DNA of 64,000 nucleotides from Anoplolepis gracilipes (GCF_047496725.1 NC_132978.1:8157001-8221000); one strand, 5' to 3'; shown: positions 26,980 to 38,600, counted from the first letter of the stretch. Numbers and translations: made by a program. The notes: generated by a model not told the origin, from the letters alone.

Positions 26980-29900
26980 CCTTTTAATGTTAGTAGTCTA
27001 GTACTATAAAAATCTTAACTGTGATATTAACTTTATTCTTTGACGCTATTTTTTTGACGATTTTTCCTTTTTTTCTTTTCTCTTTAATCTATTTTTTTTT
27101 TAGTTTACAATATTATCATAAATTTAAGGAATCTAAATTTTACGAGTAAATTACTAAATATAAACAAAATTATTAATAAAATATCATTTGACATAATTGT
27201 ATTAAATCGATATTCTTCTACGTTATTTTTTTTGTATTTATTATATGCAACGATTGAACTTGAATAGTAACTTGAATTGAAATTAAATAGTAGACAGACT
27301 AATTTTCTGTATGTAAGGAGGAACTGCAATGGCGAGGAATGAAATGAGAGAAAAAGCGTTCTCTTTTAATATATTTACTATCTCTTGAGATTGGAATGCG
27401 CACTGGCAGTCATTTTAAAGATTTCAAGATTTAAAAATTAACTCACACGAATGGAGCGAGCCATTTTCGTCCACTTTTGGCAAAAGTAATATCCGCGGAA
27501 TATCATTCACTCGCTCGCTCGCTCGGCAGAGAAGAGTCTCTTGTTCCGTCATGTCCAAGGAGGCGGCAATAAACGTTTTTAATCACGGTACGGCGACAGA
27601 GCGCTTTGAGATCGCAGCGTAAAAGCAGAAAAGGAGGGGAAGTGAACGAAGCAGAGAAGGATGGTAAATGACGACGGAGCGTTTCGCAGAAAACGTATTT
27701 TCGTTCATGCGCCCACACGCGGAAAAGCGCTTTTCGCGTGCGCCGACGTCTGGCGCCGCCGCGACGCCCCGTCGCAATGTACCGTGACGTACGAACAAAT
27801 GCGCCCGATTTATAATTCTCCCTTGGTGGAGTAATGCTGAAGCGTATAACGCGCGCGGCGAAACGCGAAATATCTCTCCTATGGAATATTATACTTCGCG
27901 CGTTACTCGCGCGCGCGTCGATTAAGCCGGGGAATTTCAGTGTCGCGCGAGATCGCGTCTGGAGAGGAGGGGAGGAGGGCGGGGGGGAGGGATATAATAA
28001 TTATATGTTTGCGTAGGAGAGACACAAATAATAGACGACGCGCGGTCGCCGCTCGAATGACTACAATCGAGCAAATTAGGTAAAAAAACTTGCTCAATTA
28101 TCGATACTATTACTTTCTTCCATAATTGCGTTGTGACATGAAACCTAGAGACCTTGAAACCTATAGAGAGTGCTACTTTATGTATAGAAGATATTGTTCT
28201 ACTCGCCTCTCTATCAAAGTACTATTAAAATTCTAATGAGCGATGAAAAATTTTTTTAAAGAGATTTAAATCTTTTTATTATTTTTTTTACAAACTTTTT
28301 TTTTTATACGACTGTCAAAAACTTTTTCTTGTAAAATATATAAAAACCATTTTTAGCATATATGTCGAATTTTGATGTCATTCCGGCTAAACAATACGAA
28401 GGAAACTTAGTGCCACGTAAGCGCGGAATTCTGTTTTACCGCAAATTATGTCGCAATTTCGTCATCGTAAATGAAAGCGGACACTAGTCGTTTTTCAACG
28501 TCCGGTCCAGCGATTCTGCTATAGCCGCTGCGCCGTCGTGAAGCCGGTTCGAATTTCTAACATCTCTGGTTTCGTCTTAGAACGCCGGCGGAGCCGCTTA
28601 CTTAGCATATACGACGAGTGGTCACAAAGGATTCTCTTCCAAGAAGGTGCTTCGGAAACGGCCGCAGGCCGACCCATCTTTTTATCTTCTCCGCGCTGGT
28701 CTGACCTCGTCTTCTTCGTTACCTCATCACCGGGAATCCTAATTAGGCTTTGCGAATCCCCACATTTGATTCCTTCGTGAAATATGTAATCGCGTATTGC
28801 GACATTGCGGAAAGAAAAAGAAATCAGAAGACAGTAAGAGATAGGTAGAAAGAATTAAGGAGAAAGATAAAGGACGAGATTATTTATTTTAGATAGAAAG
28901 ATTTTTCAATCCTTTGAACTGTGCGACTGTTGAAACTTATTTTATTATTGAGATTTGTTCTCCAAGAAAACTTTTGATTACCTAAGTTTCTTTCTTATAT
29001 ACAATTATAATAAAATAATATCGGAAGAAGAAGAAGAAAAAGATCTCTTAATTACCTTAATTACTTTTATATTAAACGTACTATTACCAAGATTGACAAC
29101 TAATTACTATCGAATTGTTTTGAAAAATGTAAATTTTATGCATTTTTCATATTTCTGCACGCTAGCTGAAAGAATACATTTGCAAGCAAGTTGTCGCTTT
29201 TATAAGCGAAGTAATTGCGATATAATAATAACAGAGCCGTAACGATGGCGGGCGTTTTATCGGTAAATCATTGGCGCCGTTCCGCCTCGAAAATTTTCGT
29301 TCGTGTATCTTATATAATTAAGCGCATAAAATGCACGGTATAATAACAGCAATTAATTACGACGATCCTGACTGCGTCGTCTTCCGAGAGAAACAAGACT
29401 AAATGTGCATATCAAACAGATTTAAGTAGGACATATATTATTAATTCTATAACTTGCTTAACCCGTTTTATCATCAAAAGTATAACATAGAAATTTCAAG
29501 AAAGTTTTATCAAGTAGAGATCGTTATTAAAATTAAGAATTATTATATATAACAAAAATTACGTATATAATAATATATTGTATATCAATAATTTTAAATT
29601 TTAAATTAATCTCCCGCTGAAAACTCGTCGTGCGCGAGAGTTAAAATTATTAAGATATCATATGCAAACTGTGCAGCGATATACGTCAGTATAACTAACA
29701 TTTGATATCTTACGTGATACCGTCTTATCTTTTCATTCTCCTTTCATTTAACGTCTGCTATCATGACGGCAATTTGTAGCCAAGTAGGAGACACAGCGAG
29801 GAAAGGCGATTCGCAAACGGGAACAATAGGGCAACGCGAATAGCAAGGAATTCCTGTTGGATTCGTGCGCGGAATCGTAAACGAAGAGGGCGACTTTGGT

Positions 29901-30357
29901 AGATTGCACTCTCTTTCTCCCTCTCTCTTTCTTCCTCTCTCTCCCAACCCGAATGCTTTGGAATGCTGTCGTTGCCGCTGCAACAAGAAGAAAGAAATCC
30001 GATTGCCGAGGCGGCGGGGAGATTCTCGACGGGAAAGTTCTCGCGAACTGAAGAAGGAAAGATTCGACGATAGAAGAGCGGCAAGTCCTTGGTGGGAGCT
30101 CTCTCTTGCAGGAAGAAAAGGGAGAAAGTGTGAAAGAGAAGGGCGAGAGTGGGAAGGGACGAAAGGACGAGAGCGAAGGAGGAGAAAAGACTGCACACGT
30201 AGTAGAATACCACAGTTGCGTGCAACGACAGCGATACAAAAATATTCTACATCGAAAGCGCTCAGTCTTCTTAAATTCTTTCAAATTAATGTTTTTCATA
30301 TAAGAAAGAATTGTATGTCGAAATTAAAATGTTATTATTTGCATTAATGAATGTTAA
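26980..30357. other. Gene-free stretch
   Basis: Contains CpG-rich blocks at 27480-28060 and 28440-28790, and a strongly purine/pyrimidine-skewed segment at 29880-30200 that creates overlapping open frames of 150-180 codons on both strands. The frames are Arg/Ser/Leu/Phe low complexity and look non-coding. Confidence 0.55.
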
Positions 30358-30623
30358 CCCTTACTCCGTATTGTTATTTTTCGCACCTTCTAACTGTACA
30401 GGTGGGTCAGCGTATTTTCGATAAGTTTATTAATATGTAAAAGTGTTTTAAAAAATCTGAAAAAATGTATATACATTCTTTGAACATTCTAAATAAAGAC
30501 TAAAATAATAAATTTGAAAAATAATTTACGTAAATATATTATTTTATGATTATTTGTTTTTGAGAAATTGGCGTTGTTAGAAAAATCACAGACAAAAATG
30601 GATCCATCAGAACGGAGTAAGGG
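30358..30623. mobile_element. piggyBac-like MITE, 266 bp, TTAA target duplication
   Basis: Twelve-base perfect terminal inverted repeats, CCCTTACTCCGT at the left and ACGGAGTAAGGG at the right. TTAA directly flanks both ends (30354-30357 and 30624-30627). TTAA target sites with ends beginning CCC are diagnostic of the piggyBac superfamily. It has no transposase frame, so it must have been mobilised in trans. Confidence 0.88.
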
Positions 30624-31725
30624 TTAATCGTCAAAAGAGAGCCGAAGTCAAAGTGTTGAATTTTTGCATTCAATGATCCAGAAATATTTGAAAAATTGTT
30701 TCGAAGCAGAACGATGGTAAATAAGTTAAGAGAAAAAGAGGGTGAAATTAAAAATTTTTTATTAAACGCAAAAGATTACTTGATTTTTTTACGTAGATAG
30801 ATATTTATTTGACAGACTGTTATTACGCGTAAGAACTAACGTGCATTCACACACATACATTTATATACATACACAATATCGCTTCGTCGATTATTTTGAG
30901 GGCAGTTGTGACCCTGCTTCGTGGAAACGAGTTCAGCAGGTGGGGTCACGAACTCAGACACGCGATCGTGCGTTGCAGCGAATGTTCCTCTCTTTCGATC
31001 GCCAGCTGCCGGCATTATTTCACCCTTCTCATCTTGTACCTCTATATCGATCGTCACCCCATTCAGACGGACGACCGCACAGCTGTCGTACTCTACATTT
31101 TTACTGATATACGGGCGAAAATGGAAACGGAATAACTGACGGATTAAAAATCTTTCCCTCACTTCTGTATGTTAAAATTTTTCATTCTTTATTATTAATT
31201 TATTATTATTATTGACAATAGAATATATATATTTTTTTTTACCCAGAATTACGAAAAATTCAGAAAAATCTTAAATTGAGAGAAAGCTTTTAAAATTAAA
31301 ATTACGTATAAATTTCAATATTATTATTAATATAAAAATATATAAATTAAATAACTGGATACGCGAAATTGCTGGCTTGTTCGAAAAAGAGGAAGAGGTG
31401 CGATCTCACGCATAAATTGTTACTTGTTGCATAAATCGTCGCTGCTGCCGCCAGCAAGTGACCTTGGCGCCTGCGTGGACTTTTGCAGAGCGAATAATCG
31501 TCTAACAAGATTTCGGCACGTGCGTTGGAACTTGGGTCGAACGGACCATATAAATCGCGAGAGCTCATGGTCTTCCAGTGTAATAATCGACGTGCTAACC
31601 TGCTTCGGGAGAACATTTTTTTATTCCATTCTCGAAAGAGCAAAAGGTGATCTTCGATACGAACGAGATGAGAAACGCGTTAATTCACATCGCGAGTGTC
31701 TGAACAAACTTTGTCGATTGCCATT
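30624..31725. other. Gene-free stretch between the MITE and the desaturase 3' end
   Basis: Two more GC-rich patches (30880-31130 and 31440-31660) carry open frames of about 80-110 codons on both strands without recognisable domains. AT-rich spacer separates them. Confidence 0.5.
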
Positions 31726-31731
31726 TTTATT
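31726..31731 (-). promoter_or_regulatory. Polyadenylation signal AATAAA (desaturase)
   Basis: The plus strand reads TTTATT here, so the minus strand reads AATAAA, about 73 bases past the desaturase stop codon. This gives a short 3' UTR of roughly 90-100 nt. Confidence 0.6.
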
Positions 31732-31803
31732 TTTGTTATACAAGATATCTTTAAACTAGTGTTGCAAAATTTATAGACGCAATTCGCAATTTTGACTTTC
31801 AAT

Positions 31804-32116
31804 TTAATTTTCCAATAAAATTTCTAATATATTTTTCTGCGGTGGAAGATCCTTCTTTTCCTTCTTGGCGAGCATTTTTTGTCCTGTCTCATCTCCATAT
31901 TTCTTCATATGTTTATAAATGATATTAGACGAGGCTGTTTTCAAATCATAAGCTAATCCCACATAATCGAGAAAATCGATTATATATGCACTTACACCAG
32001 GAAACACTCCAAGTTCGGCCATTCGATAGTCAAAAGGAAAAACGTGATGGAAATTATGCCAGCCATCTAAAATTGTTGCGAGCCAAGAAACAGTCGAATG
32101 TGTTGCTTGGATTCTC
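31804..32116 (-). CDS. Desaturase exon 5 (histidine box III and C-terminus)
   Basis: 313 nt, acceptor TAATTTTTCAG, ending in a TAA stop. It encodes RIQATHSTVSWLATILDGWHNFHHVFPFDYRMAELG and a Lys-rich C-terminal tail (MLAKKEKKDLPPQKN). The tail ends without a recognisable targeting motif. Confidence 0.94.
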
Positions 32117-33828
32117 CTGAAAAATTATTACAAATAATGATATTGTAGTGTTTTGCAAAACAATTATATACGATTTTTGTAATCTTTTATATTTCACTCG
32201 AAAAAGAAATCGATATAGATTTCACATTAAAATCAAATATATAACATATAATCAAATTTGATTTTAAATTGATCATATAGTGAATAAAGCAACATTTGTA
32301 ATTAGAGTAAATGTTAATTAAGTGAGTATAAAATGACAAAGTTTAGAATAGTGTTTTGTGTAAAAGAATTATGTTTACATTTGAATATAATAAATAAATA
32401 AATTTACTTTTATATAATACAAATCAGATTTCTCGAATCAAAAATTTTTTGAGGCAACTTAATAATGTGATATCGAGATAATAAACTCACTTGTCGTAAG
32501 GCTTGATGCCCCATAAATGAGCGAATGAATTTGTAGTCCAAGTGACGTGGAGGAGGGTGACATATTGAAAGCAATATGCCACGAAGAACGACGACCATAA
32601 TGTCTCGTTCCAGAAGTACATTGGCACCGACACCGGAAAGACAACCGCTACAACTAAATAAAGCGGGACAAAGTACCTGAAAAGATCATCACACATTTGT
32701 ATTGTTTTATTATATTTATGACTTACAACTACAATCGGTATTTAAACTTTTAATGCGCGGCTATTGTACTTCTTTGGTGCGTAATTTGGTATAAATAATT
32801 TGTGGTATCATTTACCTGTGTTGGAACATCAACATTTTGTCAGCGAGCAATTCGGAAACATCGATCTGCTTCTGCTTTTTGACCAGCAGCGGATGCTTTT
32901 TCACCATAAGCCAACCGATGTGAGAAAAAAAGAATCCTCTCCTGGAATTGTGGGGATCTAAGTCCGTATCGCTGTATGTATGGTGAAGTTTGTGATCCCT
33001 AACCCACGTAAACGTGCTATTCTGATATGAAAATAAAATTGTGTTTGTAAGACTGTGCGACACGAGATCTTTTATTTTTTTCTTCAACATATCATGTGCA
33101 ACAAATATTTTGTTAAAAAAATACAATTACTATTTTTTTTTTTTACCTGGCCTGCCATGAGCTGTAAAAATAAGAAAATAATCTTCAAAGGTTTAGTAGC
33201 TTTCAGAGCCTTGTGAGTGTAACAACGATGCGTGCCTACCGAAACTCCGTTACCAGACAAATATGCAATGCAGAACGCTAAAAATTAACGTTATTAATGT
33301 TTATTATGAGTCTTTTGATAATCAATGATTTTAAAGAGAAATTTAAAAAATCATGCAGCTTTTATGAGAAATTGATCATAAAACGAACGTATAAGAATTC
33401 TTTTCAGAAATATTTTATAAAAGAAAAGTTAATTATATTTTTTCAGCATATACATAATATGCACTCATTTTAATCTCAAAAATATATGTAATTAAATGTC
33501 AAGAATAAAATGTTTTGTTATTAAAATATATAACAATTTCAATTTCTCACGATACATTTATATGTATAATACGATGCTAATACTATAGTTTTGTATACAT
33601 GTTTTAAGTTCGATACTTACTCCAAATTTTAGTAGCTAATTTTACTTCGTGAAAGAGTAGTGTGTATAATCCAATGAGCCATGATATCTGAAGAAGTGTA
33701 TGAGTTATGACAAGCGGCCAAACGAACGAATGCCGATAATTCATATCGGTTCCTATTTTCTTGTTGAACATTTCCTCCACCTCGTAAGTTTTATTGTCAG
33801 TTTTGTCATGGTTCTCTTCTGTGCCCAT
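31804..33828 (-). CDS. Acyl-CoA desaturase (stearoyl-CoA delta-9/delta-11 type), complete, five exons
   Basis: An ER-membrane di-iron enzyme that introduces a cis double bond into fatty acyl-CoA, using cytochrome b5 and O2. In insects this family makes unsaturated lipids, hydrocarbons and pheromone precursors. Joining 33828-33621, 33277-33147, 33021-32816, 32676-32491 and 32116-31804 gives 347 codons plus stop, all GT-AG with matching phases. Histidine boxes: HRCYTH at 86-91, HKLHH at 123-127 and HNFHH at 264-268; NSFAH at 231-235 supplies the Asn and tenth ligand. All ten metal-ligand positions known from mammalian SCD1 are therefore present. Hydrophobic spans lie near 35-59, 102-112 and 184-220. 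The start has A at -3 and G at +4. Box I lacks the usual Leu-Trp (HRLWAH), DGWHN replaces GEGWHN and FPFDY replaces FPWDY, so it belongs to a divergent paralogue clade. Substrate and regiochemistry cannot be told. It lies antisense immediately upstream of the crp helix-2 exon. Confidence 0.95.
32491..32676 (-). CDS. Desaturase exon 4 (membrane spans and NSxxH)
   Basis: 186 nt, acceptor GATCTTTTCAG, donor TACGACAA/GTGAGT. It encodes the third and fourth membrane segments and TTNSFAHLWGIKPYDK, carrying the Asn231 and His235 ligands. It ends with a split Lys codon; the next intron is 374 bp. Confidence 0.93.
32816..33021 (-). CDS. Desaturase exon 3 (histidine box II)
   Basis: 206 nt, acceptor CATATCAG, donor CAACACAG/GTAAAT. 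It encodes WVRDHKLHHTYSDTDLDPHN and GFFFSHIGWLMVKKHP, the most conserved signature of first desaturases. It ends with a split Arg codon; the next intron is 139 bp. Confidence 0.95.
33147..33277 (-). CDS. Desaturase exon 2 (histidine box I)
   Basis: 131 nt, acceptor AATTTTTAG, donor GGCCAG/GTAAAA. It encodes GNGVSVGTHRCYTHKALKAT, in the place of the usual GITAGAHRLWAHRSYKA, followed by the second hydrophobic hairpin ending LQLMAGQ. It ends in phase 0; the next intron is 125 bp. Confidence 0.93.
33621..33828 (-). CDS. Desaturase exon 1 (N-terminus and first membrane span)
   Basis: 208 nt from ATG at 33828 to donor TTTGGA/GTAAGT. It encodes a hydrophilic N-terminus of about 33 residues, then the first hydrophobic span (WPLVITHTLLQISWLIGLYT). 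It leaves one base of a split Thr codon. The following intron is 343 bp (33278-33620). Confidence 0.92.
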
Positions 33829-34039
33829 ATTTAGAAAGACAATGCAATTTTTTCGGAAATTTATTAAGTGTAAATTTTGTTCGTAAAATTTGTCAAGTAT
33901 TTATTCTCTTGTATTCACAATCCGTAATTTTAGATTTACTTTTAAACTATTAAGTTTAAATAATAAGAATTAATAATAAATAATTAAGAAATGTGACTTC
34001 GGTGTATTTAGATTCACAGTAATATCGTTCGAGAATTGT
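33829..34039 (-). other. Desaturase 5' UTR (inferred, unspliced model)
   Basis: Sequence between the candidate initiator at 34039 and the ATG at 33828, about 211 nt, AT-rich. A 5' UTR intron cannot be excluded. Confidence 0.4.
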
Positions 34040-34070
34040 GATTCTTCCACGTTACATTCGCGTTTATATA
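34034..34070 (-). promoter_or_regulatory. Candidate TATA/Inr core promoter of the desaturase
   Basis: On the minus strand, TATAAA reads from 34068 to 34063. A TCACAA initiator-like element places its A at 34039, so the TATA box begins 29 bases upstream, which is the normal spacing. It is the nearest good TATA upstream of the ATG on that strand. Inferred from sequence only. Confidence 0.45.
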
Positions 34071-34725
34071 CTTCTTGTGAAATCATTAATTCCTTTTATG
34101 CATGCTTGTGAAAATAAACGTGACCTCAAATTATATTTGTAATGTTTCATTTAATTATTTTTGCTTGCTCTTCTTCGTGACCCGCGTTTGCATATCCGTT
34201 TTTATTGTTTCGATCACTTCCATATTCTAGTGAATATAAAATCAATAAACTTTAATAAAGATGAGATATCTGTGTGAATATATTGTATTCTGCGATACAA
34301 AAATTTTTATGATTTTTTAGAGTATCATTAGAGCATATTTTGTAATACAATTTTTAATTTTAAAAACATTTTGTAAGAAATAATATAAAACATATATTTA
34401 ATATATATAACAATTTATCTTCTGTGTATATGCGCGATCTTTCTTCATTTTTATTATTTTTAATTGATATGAATCAGAAATTGACATAATAAAGTCATTT
34501 TTTATTTCTTAATTTTTAATTAATTTATATATTTGCTCTTATACACACATTTTATTTCATTTATTTAAAGTTAGTCTTTTTTGTCTCTTTTCAATTTCTA
34601 TATTTTTAAATTATTCTATATGTGCGAGAGAAAGAGATATGTAAATAGATAGAAATAGACAGATTGGTACGCAGAAATTGCGCGATACCAATTGCGCGAT
34701 CGCTCTAGGCTGATATCCAATTAGC

Positions 34726-34766
<41 letters not shown>

Positions 34767-35495
34767 CTCCCGAGAGAAGAGGAGAAGGATAATCGAATAT
34801 GTTTTTACACGTAACGCAAAGGACCGGTTGCTCGGGGAAAAGACGAGGCGCGATGGCGAGAATCATTCGTGCATTTACGATCGGAGCGTACGCGGGGCAT
34901 CTGTTCGTTAACCACCTGTCGGCAGGTGCGAACCGTACACCCGGCCCCGTTACCCCGCGCTGCGGCCGGGTATCAATCGGCCCTTTTGTTTTCGCCGATC
35001 TGGCTCTTCGAAGCCATTCCCGTTTTACTACGACGTAGTACGCGTGACACGCGATACCCGTCGCCGGATGTTATCGGCTGGCTCCGCGCACAGTGTGGTC
35101 CCCCCTTCCTCTTTTTCTCCCTCTGACCATGTAAAACCCCTTAAGCTCGTGGGGCACGTAAACAGGAAGCCCCCGTCGCCTTTACCCGCTATCGCGTCCC
35201 TTCAATGCAGGTTGCGAATAATGTGTAGGAGGCACCTGCGGTGAATGCGATCTCTTTGCGATTTATCGTAGGGATTCACGTTTCTCGTTGAATATTCTCG
35301 ACAATTTTTTTACTACATTTTGATACGCTTTTTATTGTCATTGTCGATTTCGCTTTAAGCATAAAAATAAATTCTGATGATTTTTTACTACATTTTGATA
35401 CGCCACGTGTATTTTAATGTCAGATTACAATTTGTACATAATGATGAGATGAAACAGGATGTGCGAAATAATTTGTTTTTTTATTTATGTTACAG
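34071..35495. other. Gap between the desaturase promoter and the crp helix-2 exon
   Basis: About 1.4 kb. The first half is very AT-rich, an A-run lies at 34727-34764, and a CpG-rich patch at 34790-35270 follows. The patch was checked for the missing crp basic/helix-1 exon and does not encode it. Under the nested model this is crp intron that also holds the desaturase upstream region. Confidence 0.55.
34727..34764. repeat. A38 homopolymer
   Basis: Uninterrupted run of 38 A residues; no retroelement coding sequence or target duplication was recognised beside it. Confidence 0.9.
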
Positions 35496-35643
35496 GCCGC
35501 GATACTTCAACAGACTGCCGAATACATATACCAATTAGAGCAAGAGAAGACACAATTACTATCGCAAAATTGTCAACTGAAACGGTTGGTAAATCAACAC
35601 GAAGGTGGCGATGTACCTAAGAAACGCAAATCCGACACTCAAG
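35496..35643 (+). CDS. crp: crp exon: bHLH helix 2 and first leucine zipper
   Basis: Acceptor is a T-rich tract ending in ACAG just before 35496; donor is CAAG/GTAAAA. The exon is 148 nt, enters in phase 0 and leaves one base over. It encodes AAILQQTAEYIYQLEQEKT and onward, nearly identical to TFAP4 helix 2 (AAILQQTAEYIFSLEQEKT), then heptad Leu residues of the first zipper and a PKKRK basic patch. The ATG at 35487 lies in the intron, upstream of the splice acceptor, and is not the real start. Confidence 0.95.
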
Positions 35644-38600
35644 GTAAAAGTTTAATGTCATCTTTTAATTAATTAATTTATGTAAATTAATTAATTATAC
35701 TTGTATATATGCAAAAAGTAAGAGCTTTATATTTTTGTTAAGAATCATAATTTTTCCTGTTTTTATTAATTAAGAACTTCCTTGCGGTTTCTGCATATCT
35801 TTTAAAAAAAAATCGTGATAAAAATAAATATATATCGCAGAATATCGAAACATATATCATACGAAAATATAGCGTTAGTACAAAAATGCATCAATAAAAT
35901 ATCATTGCGACCATTGCTTGTTCGCAAACATTTGTACACGTAAAAGCAATGGAATTAACGTTCATCGCATAACGAGATTTTCCAAATGGGTTTGAATTAT
36001 TTATCGCCCGTGTGACCGCGATTGCACTGTCCCGCGGTGTGGATTTAGGATCATAAAAACAAAAAGCGGAAACAATCGGAGCAGAGCGCGAAAAGTTGCG
36101 GAAATATACATTGCGATCCGCTTATTTCACGGTTTACTTGTGTAACGTTGAACCATAAGTTATTTTTCAATCGCGAAATTGAATTGTTGAGTCTCGAAAA
36201 CTTTCTCGCGCCCAACTGAATAACATCGCGTTTTCGAACATAACTTTACAGATTTATTTGCTTGGACGAATTGGTAAATTCGAACGTGTCGCCATAACAT
36301 ATTTAAAAATTTGACAGCCTCTCTTGTATTTATTTATTAAATCAGTACGCACGACACTTGTGCCATATTTCGCGGTAGGAATGACAAATTTTGTAGGAAT
36401 TTTTTAATCACTCCCATGTCGGCGACAACGATCAATGTAAAGCATTTGAGGGAGACGTTCGTCATTTTCACGAAAGTAATTACATTCTTCGTGACTATAG
36501 TATCACGCCGAAAAAGATATATGTATAAATCATTTCAGGAGGGAAGCTCAATATATAATATCGAGATGATATATTTAATATCGGTTATTGCAGATGTAAA
36601 ACTTTCGTAAAATCTAATTTAATTTGCGTGGAACTTAATTCAATTATTATATGTAAAGAAGAATCTCTTTTTGCTGTGGGCGTTTTATTACTTTTACTCT
36701 TAAAAAATAAAATGAGTAAAAAACCTAACCGAATAGTTAAACTTAGGATTTCCAAATAATATTGGAATTTTTTATTTTGATATAAATGATAATTAATTTA
36801 TATATAATATATCATTGTTTATTCGTTTTACTAAAAAGTGATATTATGTCGCTGAAAGATTAAACTTTCGGATTGTACGTATATCGGATTTAGTGAAATG
36901 AAGCGGGTGGACAACAATAGCAAGAATTGTTCTCGAACATGTTCGCCCTTGAAAGACGTTATTACTTTGATGGCTAAATACAACTTTGATGGATTAAAGT
37001 GGCTCTCCTTTTCCGATGCCGATGGCGTTTCGGTGACGTCGCCGTCGTGGCGATATGGCCGCCGGAAAGTATCTGTCGCGAACTTCGACCGAGACAATTT
37101 CAATTTCTGATTCTATCGTAAATTAGTTTCCTCCATCGATGGCACGCCGATATTCAGAAAGTTCGTCGTCGGCTGTGCGACGGAGCGAATTTAATGCCGA
37201 CGAGCCACTTTTATCGATCAACCGCGGTTATCCTTCCGATTGCCTTCAAATATTAGTCTCGACATTTACAATCATTATCCGAGCGATAGAATAACGTTTC
37301 ACAATTTATAAAGAAGAAGCTAACTCGACTCTTCAAATTAATATTTAAACAGATACGTTGCGAATGTTCTCTATAAATATGAATTATAGTATAAATTGTG
37401 TGTGTAGCAATAAAATATTTTTTTTTTTTTTTAAGTCACGCAGAGAGATGTAAGGGAAAAAAATACTTTTTTTTTTTTTTTATTAATATACATTTTATAT
37501 TTGATGTATGACTCGTTAAATTTATACACAATATCAAGTTTAAACGATTAAAACAGATATGGTAACAAGAAATGTATATAATATTTAAAAGCCTGATATA
37601 TTTTTGGTTAAACTATGTGTAACGATGTAAAGGCAACATCAGCGATTTAATATTATTTTAAATTTGTATTTGACTTGAAAAATGAAAACTAATGGTACTG
37701 AAATTATCTCATTGACAGCAATAGTCCATAATTTTAATTACTATTATCGTAAAAATTATCCGACATGAATGTTAATTAATAAATGTTCTGATGAAAAGTA
37801 TTTGCTAAAATGGTACATGTGCACACAATTTGCTACGTTTTATCGTGTTATAATTCACCATAATTTAACGTTCCATGACGTCAAACAATGCGTAAATGAA
37901 GTAACGTATAGGAGTACGTAAAGTTACATTCACTTTGCTTTAATATAACGTCGAAATAAATGAACTGGCCTTTGATCCGTGCGAGATGGGGAGAGAGGAT
38001 CTCTCTATATTTGTTCTATATCGTAAACAGTGACCATAGATTTAATTTTGCTCATGGCCTCGCAATCCCGTTTATACCGCATATGTGTATTCGCACTGTT
38101 TCATTGAAGCGCACACACCGGAAATCTGAATTTGTTCTGAAAGTTTATTGCGGTTATTCGCCAACGATCTGTAACCCGAAAATTTGTGAAACTTTCCCAA
38201 AATTAATTTCACAAAAATATTAAGTCGTTTTTACTCCGTAAACAATTTTTCTTTTACATACATACAATTATCTATTTGACACATGTTCTTTGGCGTTAAA
38301 TGTTTTAAAAAGAAAAGAAATTTTTATAAATGGATAAGAAAAAATGACTCGAGATCATTTTGGTCTCACTGTTCACAACTGTAGTACTTGTCAATTAATT
38401 TTTCATGCGTGTTATTTTCATCTCTTTAAAAGATATTTCTAATTTGATTTCTCTTTCATTCGTTCTTTTTTTTCTATTGTTCAGGCGTCGTCGTTAATCT
38501 ACCTATGCATGTCAGCGAGAGCGGCGACGAAGGCTTGGGCAGTATGTCCCCCGAGCCGTTGTCTGTAATCACAGTGACCACAGAGGGACATTCCGTTGTG

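Noticed and set aside
28530..28560. GCCGGTTCGAATTTC, like a tRNA T-arm
   Set aside because: No acceptor stem, D-arm or anticodon arm can be built around it.
29744..30347. Overlapping open frames of 150-183 codons on both strands
   Set aside because: They arise from a purine/pyrimidine-skewed, stop-poor stretch; the products are Ser/Leu/Phe or Arg/Glu low complexity, open in several frames at once, without domains.
35225..35252. AGGCACCTGCGGTGAATGC, resembling miR-124
   Set aside because: It carries a two-base insertion in the seed-proximal part and no complementary arm is visible; a CACCTG E-box is the simpler reading.
35487..35495. ATG upstream of the crp helix-2 exon as a start codon
   Set aside because: It lies within the intron's acceptor region (TTATGTTACAG) and would start inside the bHLH domain; splicing at 35496 matches the family alignment exactly.
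38345..38365. GAGATCATTTTG, the bantam seed region
   Set aside because: Downstream bases diverge from bantam and the site forms only a short self-palindrome (GAGATC...), not a miRNA precursor.
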